A program made the translations under genes and the position numbers. Source: Phoronis australis (lineage: Eukaryota > Phoronida > Phoronidae). From it: DNA of 64,000 nucleotides. The notes beneath the pieces are model-generated. The model saw nothing but the letters and a program-made list of their open reading frames with translations, did no database searches and was not told the DNA's origin. The stretch is from positions 200,167 to 264,166 of the forward strand of contig NMRA01000356.1 in the NCBI GenBank assembly GCA_002633005.1, written 5' to 3'. Below, piece after piece: positions 26,172-37,235 of this stretch; the stretch's first letter is position 1, and the number at the start of each line of letters is the position of its first letter.

Positions 26172-26763
26172 TTATTCCATCATGGTTGCCTGTTGGTGTT
26201 ACCAACCAAATGAGAGACCGACATTCACCAAGCTGCGCAATATCTTTGATGGAATGCTGCAAGCGTGTTCTCCAGCCGACTACCTGGATCTTACGTTGGA
26301 CATTGATAAAGACTACTACCGAATGAGAGGCAGCTCGGAGAGCACTGAAACCTCTGCCAGTGTCTGGACCACTTTGGAAGGAGGCATAGAAAGTAGCAGT
26401 GGAGAGAATGTGCATATGGCATTTGAGGTCAGAGGTGAAGAACGTCCTTGGAATGACTCTGAGGCAACCAATAGCAGGCGTAATGACAATTCAACGGAGA
26501 CACAAGAAGAAACATCTGGAGAGAACCTGAATTTGGCATTTGATGCAAGTGGGGAAACAATTTCCTGTAATGTGTGGACTGATTCTGGGACTACAGGAGA
26601 TGGCCACCTTCAGCATTCAATAGAGATGCAAGACTGTTCACCTGCTTTCTTGCATGATGCCACCAGTGCAGTTGATAGTGGTTATGGAGATGGTGACTGT
26701 ATTGACTTGGTGATTGTTGGAAAAGAGATGCATTGTGATGGTGTTGTTGTCACAAAAATGTAA
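26172..26763 (+). CDS. receptor tyrosine kinase, last coding exon (FGFR-like)
   Basis: The exon follows a strong acceptor (TTTTTGTATTATTTTACAG) and encodes 196 residues to TAA at 26761. It starts mid-codon with YSIMVACW and continues QPNERPTFTKL, the conserved subdomain XI signature CW-x6-RPTF of tyrosine kinases. YLDL follows 30 residues after CW, exactly the spacing seen in FGF receptors (RET has about 28), so an FGFR-type receptor is the best guess. The preceding exon should supply the first two bases of the codon before YSIM. The rest is a long acidic, Ser/Thr-rich cytoplasmic tail with candidate phosphotyrosines in YLDL, DYYRM and SGYGDG. It also has an internal repeat: SGENVHMAF and SGENLNLAF lie 39 residues apart. 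Role inferred: ligand-activated signalling at the plasma membrane. No other kinase exon was found in the window, so the gene body must start further left or have very long introns. A stray or pseudogene exon cannot be excluded, but the frame is intact. Confidence 0.85.
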
Positions 26764-27550
26764 TAGACTTGATATCATACATAATCGCATGAGCAAAATT
26801 CTCAAGTACTTTGTATGAGTGAATTATGTAAAAATTTCCTCAATTACAAAATGTCCATTGAATTTCAGATGGTGAAATTGCTATATGTATTTTTAAACTG
26901 AACATGAGCTAATTACATATAACTATGACAAATATTTTTTGTTAGTGTGGTTGACAATGTGAATATAGTTACATAAATGTTTTCCACAAGCTTTTAGAAG
27001 CAGCAGCTGATTTACAAAGTTATTTTTCTAACTTTGCTTATGAGTGATTATTTTAGTGTGTTATTATGCACTTGCATACAACAATTTTGGTGCTGATTGC
27101 TGTCATTTCCATCCATGGACCAGTTCCTTGAGACATCTTTCTAAATTAAAATTGAGTAATTATTCTGTTTTTGTTACATTTGAGAAAGATATAACATATC
27201 GATTTCCAAATTGACTGTTGTTGCACCCTCCAGTGATGATTTGAAATTTTTCTTCACCTTTCCATCTGCCACACCCATGAATGTTGTTCTAAAACAGAAT
27301 GTCGGCCAATTTTTAGTGCTCCCCCTTGTGGCAATTTTACTGGCTTTTGGTCTGCCTCTTTTTCAACTAAGTTCTTGATGTTCCTCCCTGGCAGATGTTG
27401 TCATTACCTTCTGTCAGGACAAGCACCTGCTAATTTTGGAACAAATCTGATGTCTGTTGTGCCTCCTGGTAGTTATTTGGGGACTTTCTTGTTAATGCTT
27501 TCATTTTCCTAACTGAGTAAAAAATATTAATAAAATGTGACTGCTGTAAT
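26764..27550 (+). terminator. 3'UTR and poly(A) signal of the kinase gene
   Basis: AT-rich sequence without an ORF follows the TAA. The first good AATAAA on the plus strand is at 27529-27534, which would give a 3'UTR of about 0.8 kb. Cleavage site not determinable here. Confidence 0.45.
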
Positions 27551-27739
27551 TTATGAGGCAGAGGACAATGCCTAAGTTTGATTTTTCAATCCATAATTTG
27601 GCTGAAATGTTTCTTTTGGGAAAGAACTGTATAGAAATTAATTGTTTAAAGTTATCTAAGACCTTATCCACAAGTGTGTATTTTTAGCCATATATCTACA
27701 AAACTATAAATTTAAACTCAGTAAAAGTATTTTCTGAAA

Positions 27740-27900
27740 GTAAGAAAGTTGGTAAAATTTGATTTTTTACCAATCTGCTATTAATTTGGTCAGGTAACCA
27801 TGTCTTTAGTAAATTTAGCAAAAAAAGAAAGGTACATTCACAGCAAAACAAGTATCAATAACGTGACCAAGTTTCATGTGATATAAATTTTCAAGGTGAG
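27740..27900. repeat. dispersed repeat C, copy 2
   Basis: Collinear partner of 1170-1330: TTTTTTACCAATCTGC, GGTAACCATGTCTTTAG and AACGTGACCAAGTTTCATGT. It lies just past the inferred poly(A) site of the kinase gene. Confidence 0.55.
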
Positions 27901-28009
27901 ATATTAAAAATGATGTTAGTTTACTAAATTGTTATCAATTTGTTTTCATTTTATGAAAAATTTGAGTTTTTTTATGGAAGTTATATTTAAGTCCTATTTT
28001 CCTTAGCCC

Positions 28010-28190
28010 CTCATGCAAACATCAACAAAAAGAATCTGCTGCAGTCTTTTGAAGAATAGTGCAAAAAACATAGCATTTGAAATTTTGGTATGACTCTAAT
28101 CAATCATTTCTGAGATAGGATGTTCAGAAGTTGGCCAAATTTGGACGTTTTTCTAGGGTAGGCTACTTCATAACCATAATTATTCTCAAT
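28010..28190 (+). repeat. dispersed repeat D, copy 1
   Basis: Matches the reverse complement of 30290-30450 over about 160 bp. Shared blocks include CTCATGCA, AGTGCA, TCATTTCT(G/T)AGATA, GAAGTT followed by CAAATTTGGAC, and CATAACCA. The two copies are inverted and about 2.1 kb apart, flanking the CpG transition zone. Confidence 0.7.
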
Positions 28191-28555
28191 TTTGATGATC
28201 CCCATTGGTATTTTGTGATTGGTCAGTTGATTTTCGAGAGAAGGGGGTGTCACTGGTGCATGTGAGGAGGCATATCAACGTTTGACATATTACTATATGG
28301 TTTGGAGAAGAGAAGTGATCATATCATTGGAGCACGAAAAACCTGGACTCAAACTGCTAATGTTTCTTTTTTGATTATTTGTACTACACAAAATGACCTG
28401 GAATAAAACATTCCTCAAATTTGAACTGGTGCTTTTTAAATTTCAACATACTTGTGAAACATTATCCAGATTTCTTCAATGAATGAATGGTTCCGTAGTT
28501 AGTGTCCTGGTGCTGTGTCCGCAAACCAATACGACATTGAAACGTAACTTCACAG

Positions 28556-28707
28556 GACCACCACCAGGTGTACTTGAGTCGCCACAATGGTAAGAAGGAC
28601 ATCTGGCATGGCATCGCAGTGGATGTTCTACCTGTAATGAACTGTCCCGTGAGATGTGATTGCTGTCGATTTTGTAGTAAATACATACGAGTTGAAAAAG
28701 ACCCACG
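28556..28707 (+). CDS. unassigned Cys-containing internal exon candidate
   Basis: A 152-bp open stretch sits between an acceptor (AACTTCACAG|G) and a consensus donor (CACG|GTATGT). It encodes 50 codons plus two bases with a balanced composition: it begins DHHQVYLSRHNGKKDIWHG, and further on has a tight cysteine motif C-x3-C-x-CC-x2-C in NCPVRCDCCRFCSKY. It has no ATG of its own. The block is richer in GC than its flanks and is the first part of the CpG-normal region. I do not recognise the family. If real, it is an exon of a separate plus-strand gene between the kinase and BMP2/4. Minus-strand frames are also open here, so strand is not certain. Confidence 0.35.
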
Positions 28708-30289
28708 GTATGTTAAAACTTTTTGTGTGTTTCTGCAAGTGTAGAAATTAAACTACAGAAGTTCTTTCTGGTGTTTGTGCATTGAAACAATTGGCACTTG
28801 TCCTAAGAATTTGTTAAACACACGCCCATAAAAACACTATTTGTAGTCAATGCAAACGTTAAATCTGTAATTCAAACAGGACGGGCCATCGCTATTTTTG
28901 TAAACCCTTTTGAGATTGCTGGTTTTCAAAATACACGTAAATGATTTTCCATTAAAAATAAAATGCAATTTAGTGGGACTTATTTTCCGCATTCGTCCGT
29001 GTTGGCACCTATGCTCGGCTTGCTGCCTGCCCCCGAAATCTCCAATTTTTCATTTTTATGCACCCATGCTAGGCTTACCGTCCACCTTCACAGGACCGAG
29101 ACTTTTGTAAAGGTGCAGGTGTCTTTGTGCAAGCCGGTGTCATCACAAGTTTATCTCCAAAAAGTATGCAGGGCTGGCTTACCTTTGAGCCCGGAGAGTC
29201 ACTCATATTGACAAGGGTACTACATCAGCGTACCAAAAATTGTGGGTAGGCGATACTTTTCAGCACGTTTTGCGGGGTCCGCGCGGGGTTCGATATGTTC
29301 CTTTAACTTCCACTTCAGCTCCAAAAAAGCCTCACTGGATTCACCTCGTCCTAGCAGAAGGTGCACTGGATTAGCCAGGATCGGCTACCTACCAATAAGT
29401 ATCACTAGTGATTCTCATGTTATTATGACAATTACTCCTATACGGTCGTAAACATTCCGGAAATAACCGAGAACCGAATATTCGGCCAACAGTCAGATCT
29501 ATATAGAAATGGTCGAATTCAATCAAGTTACAGAAACTTACACTTTTTTGCATGGCCTACACATTTCTGTTCTTATTGACGTAACACATCTTCCTTGTGC
29601 AATGGTTAAATTAAATATAGCACACCGAGCAAAGTGGGGTGAATTGTTAATAAACCCTGCAATAGGGGCTGGGGCAGAATAATTTACCCACTAAAGAGGG
29701 TGGGGGTTAGCACACATGGCACCCGCAGGAGGGGGTTTTCAACATTCTTGGGCACGCAGACGCTATATACCTATGTCTGGCAGTGCCCCGCCCCCCTTCC
29801 CCTCCCTCGCCTTTAAGAATGGATTAGTCACTTTCAGCGGAGCCTACTCCGCTATGCGCGATACAATTCATGGTTTATAATGCGCCCATCTTTTATTTGA
29901 CTCTTGCATATAAAATCCGACGACAATATGGCTCCCTAGGCGTTTATTCGACCACTCGTGTGGGTAAGCGCCACCCCTACTTCTCAAAAATTTCGTTTTT
30001 AAGGGCTCATCTATCGCTTAACTATTTTTGAATTTCCAGGCTTGAAAAGAACACACAGTTTCCGTTACTGCTTCAGACCAACCTCGTGTTCTTCATGGCG
30101 GGTTAGATTGAGCAGGGAAAGTATACAATATTCTCAATAATGAGTAGTATTCAGAATAGTATGCAATATTCAGAATAATTCCAGGCGTTTCACTGCTATC
30201 AATTCAGGTAAAGGATAAGAACGTATAGTATGGACATTGATTTGGAGGAGTAAACATGCTTGTGAACAAGTTATTTCTGTCACCAAAAC

Positions 30290-30450
30290 ATAGTTTATAG
30301 TGGTTATGTTGCCTGACGATTGAAAATGTCCAAATTTGACTAACTTCGAAACGTCGTATCTAAGAAATGACGGATCAGATTCAAATGAAATTTTCAGACA
30401 ACATATTCTATGCACTGTTTTAAAATGTGTCATTTTTGTGCATGAGAAGG
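30290..30450 (-). repeat. dispersed repeat D, copy 2 (inverted)
   Basis: Reverse complement aligns with 28010-28190. The apparent 125-codon minus-strand ORF over this segment (30170-30547) is a by-product of the repeat and shows no family signature. Confidence 0.7.
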
Positions 30451-31777
30451 TACAAACAATAGGACATTCACGAATTTCACAAAAAATCAACAAAAGATCC
30501 ATAGAACAACTGCGATTGAGATGCAAACATGTGACGTCATGATTCAAATTTCAAGAATTTTTTAATGAGCTATTAATGCATTTTTTGAAATTGCCGATTA
30601 TTTTTGAAAGATAAATTCATCGAAATCATTTTAGAATGGTTTCAAAAATCAGCGCCCTCTATTCTCCTTTATCGCTTCCAGAACCGAGCGGAGACTAAAG
30701 GACATACACCTGAGCGTTTAAAAACACATTGGTATTTTGTCCGATATCACCTGTAATACTTTTATCAAAAAGTAATCCATTTAGCATCATGGTATCAGTG
30801 ACTATTTTGATAATGACTCAGTTACACAGAAGCAAATTACTCTTGAGTTTCTGTAGACAGTTGAGGTGGACTCAAAATTCAATTCTCGCTTTGAAATATA
30901 AGAGTCCTGCGCACTATTTTACATATGCGAATTTTATCAAAAGTCCAATTTTTTATTCGAGCTTCACAGCTCGAGATGAAGTCACCAACCGCCCAAGACT
31001 ATTGCAATATTTTGAACCAGTCGATTTAAAAGTCGTATAATTGGAAAAATTTTTGCAGGTAAAGGTATCGTTTGTGTGGAAGTCATCTCCTTGCACCTGT
31101 AGCTGGTAATCAATCCTAACACAACCACCTCTTAAGAATGTAAGCCAATTAGTGAATGGAGCCCGCCAGTTTTGTTTTGGTTTGAAGTAACATCAACTAA
31201 ATACCTCCACAAAAACTGTGAGCAAATTATGTAGTTGACTCACGACTAGTGCAGTGCAATTACAGAGGACTATTTATTGTAATAATTATCTTCTGAACTG
31301 AGTTTTGCATGAATATTGCGTTTTTCATATTTGGCAGATGCTTCCGTCAAAATACAGCAAACGAAAACAGAAACTGTATCATAAAAGCTGGTGTATAAGG
31401 CCATGATATTGTAAGCGAAATAATGCATTTGAATTCGTTGCATTTTCGAATACTATTCCATATTGTTTCTTTGGCCAGTCACATTTATTAGTTTCTTTTG
31501 TCACAGTTAAAAAAATGGTTGACTAGGAAACATTCCATGAAAATATTTAGTAACTAATAAAAAATCAATAACGAGTGTTGTGAATTTTTGTTCACTCCAG
31601 AATGCAAACAACTCTGAACATAAGATCATGGCCTTGTATTGGGATATGGTGCCGTTTTCCTTATCATACCTTTCGTGATAAAACATCGTCCATACCTGGG
31701 CTGCGTTCCGTGGACGCAAGACATTCGCGAGTGGTGATCTCGTTTTTCTCTCATCAACGAAACGCAGCATTGCCTCC

Positions 31778-31916
31778 CGTTCAGTGACACGAGGACCTCG
31801 CTAAAAAGCAAGACTCCGTGAGATTACGTGAGATATTGCCGTGTATTTTAAATGAGAACGCGTGACTTTGGCTAGACTTTAGCTAGGTCCTAGTGTAGGT
31901 CCAGCGTTACTGAACG
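31778..31916. mobile_element. MITE-like element with terminal inverted repeats, copy 1
   Basis: Begins CGTTCAGTGACACGAGGACC and ends GGTCCAGCGTTACTGAACG, which are near-complementary termini of about 20 bp around a 139-bp body with no ORF. The next copy starts 13 bp later. Non-autonomous DNA transposon is the simplest reading. Confidence 0.65.
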
Positions 31917-31929
31917 CACACCTGCCTCC

Positions 31930-32063
31930 CGTTCAGTAACGCTAGGACCTCGCTAAACAACAAGACTTCGCGAGATTACGTGAGATATTGCCTTGTGTTT
32001 TAAATGAGATCACCTGACTTTGGCTAGATTTTAGCTAGGTCCTAGCGTAGGTCCTAGCGTTAA
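31930..32063. mobile_element. MITE-like element, tandem copy 2
   Basis: Starts CGTTCAGTAACGCTAGGACC and ends GGTCCTAGCGTTAAAA, so the right terminus is partly lost. It aligns with copy 1 along its whole length, with an offset of 152 bp and TGCCTCC before each copy. Either two insertions at one target or a tandem duplication. Confidence 0.65.
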
Positions 32064-35000
32064 AATACACGCCTGGTTTACTCAATAGTTGCGTTAATAC
32101 CCCCTGTCGGGTTGAATCGCTCACATTGCAGATTATGATCTACTGTGAGGTGACGGGGAAAACTTGATGATCAAACTATAATGGGCGTCGAGACCGTTGC
32201 CGATACAAACAGGGGGAAGAAACTGGTAGCAACAGCGGGTGCGATCTGGCATTGATCGGGGCGTTGCGTTTGCATTTGTTCCGCCCACCCGTTAAAAAAT
32301 TGTCCTTGTCATATGAGAAATGGGTACTTCTTCCAAAAATGACCACGTATTATATAAATGATTTGCTTTACCGCTTATGTCAAGGGTTATATTGATGTGC
32401 GTATAGTAGCCTCTATGTTCTGATTGATAAAGTGCGAAGAAGTTGCTTTATGTATGTTGATATTAAACTGTGACAGTTCTTCAGAATGATCCACCTCGAT
32501 CGTCAATGCGAAAAGCGTGTGTTTTAGTAACATCGCATAATGGATTTTGCAGAAGCCCGGAATTCGGATTCAGGCCCTCTACCTAAAACCCCGGCATGAA
32601 TAGAACGTGGAGAGGCCAATCGAGGTTCAGGTTTCATTAGGGTTCATTAGAGGCAGGCAAGACTTCTATTAAACGATTGAAGTACTTCAATATTTTTTCA
32701 GACATCTGCCTGTTGACGAAACGCTTGACATGTTTGATGAAATTGTAAGCTTCGAATACCTCACATGTACTATCGCCACGGTGTAGCTGCTAGTGGGCTT
32801 TCCAGTCAATCATGTCAGGCAGGGTGGTGGGAGACGGCAAATCCACGGTATACATTTGAATTCTAATGTAAGTTATGGTCAGAGTATATTCTGTCGAAAT
32901 ATTTCAAAATGAACTGTTTGATCAACGTTACTATTCGGTAAAAATTTACATCACGCATATAAAAGACACATAGTTATTTGCGGACTGATAATCGTGGTCG
33001 TTGCAGACGGCACAAAGGCTGGATTTAGGCCATCTACGGACATTTGGGCGGTACCCGTTGTTTACGCGGTGAAGGCTTTACGATTTAGGAATGTCGGCAT
33101 CTGAAGTTTGATAGATCAGCTCGTTGTACGAATGTGATAGCAAATTACGCATGCACTGTCTAAATAGCGGTAGCCAGTCCAGTAGCTTATGCAACGGAAT
33201 CTTTGTTATGCGGTCGGAAAGATTTCTTTTAGTATCTTTTAATCTTGACATCCAACAGTCAGTGCAAGCGTTATTTCTGTTGTCTGCTTTCAGTTCTACT
33301 GCGATGAATCGCGGGAAAGGATGAACCAAGTCTGCAAATCTTGAGCGTCATAAAACCGTAACCCACCGTTTGTGGGCTTGAGAGCAGTAACAGACGAGCG
33401 GTTACGTAGCCGTAGCCGGTCAGGACTTACCTTGCCAAGCTATGTGATATTTTATGCATAGATATGTTGTCATGGATACCTTCAATTACATATTTTTGTC
33501 TCGACAGTTTATTCTCAGTGTTTACCGCATACATCATGGAATCGTCTGCTACCTGTAAGACTCACGAGAGACTGTTGTGGTCGTCAGGCGGGCGTCTGAC
33601 ACCAATGTTGAGATGGTCCTACTATTTGGATTGGGTTACCCATGAACTTCTCGTTGAACAGGGGAATCTACGACGACACCAGATATATGAAGAAACATGT
33701 TTTCTATGAATATGTTGTGCACAATTTTCACGTAGGCATTTCTGAACTTTCGGAAGAAAACAAGCCACCATTCAGTGAACGTCACGTTACTAGCATGAAT
33801 ACGTTTCTGGTCCCATGCCACCCATAGATGCCAGTAGCCATTGAAGAGATATTCGAAAAATAGTTCGGAGCACCTAAGTAAACGATGTTATGGTCATTAT
33901 ATTATATGCAAAATTATCAGAATTGTTCCGCCAGTGAATAGCTGCCGAAAGAGAAACGGAGAAGAAATGTTTGCACGTCGCTCTATTTCGTTCAAAGTGT
34001 CAGTTTCACTTCTGTAAAGCAAGAACGGTACCTGTTTTAGCTATATTTTCTATTAGAGTGACGTTTAATTCGACTTTATACCTTACATTGGATAGTTGTT
34101 CACTTTGTGTCTAGACGTTTAGACGGCTGATATCCCTTTGGTCGTGGTACAAACAACGTCACCACCAGCGAGTCTGGCCCGAGGTTGTTCACTAGAGCAC
34201 TTGCGCAAATAAAATATCCAGACCGAGTTCCCTCAACGTGTTGTTTTTAAAACTAATTCTACAACTTTTGATGTTAATTTGTGTCACAGTTTGAGGTCTC
34301 TGTTTGCTATACTTGTGACCGTCTGTTTGACGAATTGAGACGACAGTAGTAATGCGGCGAACGGTTGTTTTAAAACTGTAAGCCGAACACGAACAAACTG
34401 TGAGAACTCGACCATATGTGTAAAAAATAATCTGTCTTCTGAACGTGTATAATCCACACGCATTTCGTAAGCAATTCAGCGAATAGAAATCCTTGAAACT
34501 ATCGCCTGGTCTGAGTGGTTGACACGCTCTAGTGTGATCACTACACTTCAGTTACAGAACAAATGCGGAAGTTGAGAAGGAATAGGCCTACAGAACGTGC
34601 CCTTTTCGGGCGATCTATGGTTGACACCATCTGGACTCCATGTTGGCTTCTTTTATCAAGTCACTGTAGAGAGCCACGCCAAGGAAGATTTAGCGTGTAA
34701 AATCCTGTGGTAAAAGCATTAACAAACGTCCTTTAAACATGGCAGTTTGGCTTGAATCAACTGATGCGCTGCCAGTCTCGGCTATTCTGAGAGTACTGAA
34801 CGGGAATCGAAAATTATCAACGTTTTATTAAAAAAAGTTCGATTAACAGTTGAAGATAAAATTGGAAATGAAAAAATAAAAATGCAATGTGACTGTGACG
34901 CAAACCATCTGACGTGATATGATGTGAAATTCTGCACCGAAAACAAGTTTGCTAACTATTTAGAAGTCCCGTGGACTGGTTGGTATTCACAAATTGTTGG

Positions 35001-36102
35001 TGTGTGGCATGACTCGTCTGGAGGGCCGAAACGTTGGCCTAACTTGGCTCTGGCCTCAGGCTCTTTAACATTACACAGCCGTTCAGGTAATGGCACTAAT
35101 CCAGCGCATTAAACAGAACACAACTAGCAATAAAGCGATCGTGTAGAGTGAGTTGGAACAAATAGACAAATGGATAGCTATCTCTGAGGCGAAACATGGC
35201 AACAAACTCTTCTTAGAGTTTCGCCACGTTCAGTGTCAGATGGCAGATGATCGGAGATAGCATTTAAAATGAACTGCGACTCTTTGGAAAATGAATACAA
35301 AGGAAATGACATGCACATTGGCCTAAATGCACGAGGTTCTCGAGGGGAGCAGAAAGACAACACTCGCTTTTTCTCCGGGCTTTATCAAAATAATTTTTGT
35401 CCTCTCTCATTATTTATTAGAAAACAATAAGAATATACAAGAAGTTCATGTATCATCCACTGTTGAAACCGATATTAGACTTCGTTCATCTGTATCCAGT
35501 TTTTTAAATGAGGCTAATTTAGGTTCGGCTAAATAAATGTTTATATAAACGGAGCATTCGTAAGAGGCTAGCTGATTTATTAGGGTGAACATTACCGGTT
35601 GGTTTCCGACGCAGCTGGCCCGCTAAAAATCAAACGACCAAAGAAATATCCTCGGTTGTGACGTCATAGTTTTAGAAAGAAACAAGCTGGATCTTTGAGG
35701 CGAGAAATTAATTGAAAATACCTTGGAAATAGTTTTCTGGTGTATACGTATTTAAAAACAGGTGCTCCCTGCTGCCATCATTAACTCACAGCCATCCGTA
35801 ACACGTCAACTTGAGTGTATCGAATGGCAAATTTATTCCCTTCTTGTTTGCCACCCCATGGAAGACCTGAGAACGCAGTTCAACGGTGGTATGCTACCCT
35901 CGAACATTTGCACGGGCGCGGCGGCTTCCGGTTATAAATATATGACAAAAATAATTTGAAGTCCAAGTTTAAATTGAATTGATTCAAATCAATCGAAATT
36001 TTGCCTCCTGCGACAAAAGCAAAGGCTCGTTTGAGAGAATTTCAAATTTGTGCAACACACGTGTTTCTTATTTTTGAGACGACACGATAATTTACCCTTC
36101 AG

Positions 36103-37235
36103 TTTATTTATTTCGTCACATGTGGCAAAGCAATAGATTTTAACTTAAAAGCGCGATTAGGAAATGCAAAGCAACGTTATGTCAACAGGTAAGCAGAGGG
36201 TGGAAATATGCAAAATATGTACCTGCTGTTTTCTGGCACTTGAAAGAAATATGGAAAAGTACCAGATAGTCTTGCAATTTAGATTTATTTTAAATAAAGA
36301 ACATCTCACTTAGGTGGAATGAGAAAAACACACAATGTCAGTATTTCTGAGTGACATACTAAACGAAATAGTGGTAATCGCGTTATCCTGCGACTTAATT
36401 GCAATTGTATGGCTTCTGTCTGATAAAATAGTTAAGAGTTAGTTAAAAAAAACGTGCGTTTCCTAGAGGAAAATCAAAAATACAGATGTTGGTAAAATTC
36501 TTTATATTACAATATTTATATTAAGATTTAGCAATCAGCATAATTTACAAATATTCTAAAACTTTCGTTACACTTTTATAATAATATTATTAATAATATT
36601 AATAATAAAATATATAAATACAATGTATTTACAAAATCAAGTTTAACTTGGTGGATAACAATTTCACCGTAGAAAAATGGCTGTGCTTTCAGTGATCTCC
36701 CTAATCATATATTATAATAACGAGATTTTTACAGACAAGAGGGACATTTGGCTTATACACTTGCGCTGCTAAATTATAACTTTCTGGCATGTTCAAGATG
36801 ATCTTTCAGCCACACACGTCGGCTTATTCTCGCCAATAGCTACAACTATTCATACGCGTAAATTGGACTAGACATCGTGTCCAAAATAGTTCGAGTACCC
36901 GACTCGCTCATGCATGAGCCTATTGCACGCCTGTTGTTTAGGTCAGAGACAAAATAAAGAGAACCGTTGGACAGCGGTCAACGTTCCTCACACTGGACAG
37001 TCACCTAACACAGCATGCTGGAATGCTGGCTGTCGATTGACTCTAGGTAATTTCTCGTCAGTGTAAGATTTACCTCCTTGAAATTCAGCGACTAGATTAA
37101 TAAAATCAAGCTTTATAGACTAGTGGGCGACTAGAACTTTAAGATTGACCCTTCGACAATCACGTCCTTGTATCGTGACTAGATTTTTATTGCACATGGA
37201 ACTTCCCTATTCTATCCCGAACCAATCGTTCAGGG
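36103..37235 (-). terminator. BMP2/4 3'UTR and poly(A) signals
   Basis: Minus-strand sequence after the TAG has no ORF. AATAAA signals on the minus strand lie at 37191-37186 (would leave only about 50 nt), 36289-36284, and an overlapping AATAAATAAA at 36112-36103. The last two give 3'UTRs of about 0.95 and 1.1 kb and are preferred. A very AT-rich block at 36480-36660 lies within it, reminiscent of the AU-rich 3'UTRs of BMP2 genes, though no specific conserved element was identified. Confidence 0.45.

Larger units (their letters stand above)
28708..36102. other. intergenic region between kinase gene and BMP2/4
   Basis: CpG density is normal here (29 CpG in 33001-33540). It has only short ORFs with no recognisable family. 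A moderately GC-rich patch at 28980-29460 with two overlapping plus-strand ORFs and another at 33050-33720 (both strands) might hide exons but show no convincing splice pair. Repeat D copy 2 and the inverted-repeat pair at 31.8-32.1 kb are listed separately. It probably also holds regulatory DNA downstream of BMP2/4. Confidence 0.5.

Noticed and set aside
30170-30547. 125-codon minus-strand ORF
   Set aside because: Covers dispersed repeat D copy 2; the related copy at 28010 is not an intact ORF.
34109-34116. GTCTAGAC, a perfect palindromic SMAD element about 3 kb downstream of BMP2/4
   Set aside because: A single 8-mer is expected about once per window of this size; no cluster of SMAD sites around it was noticed.
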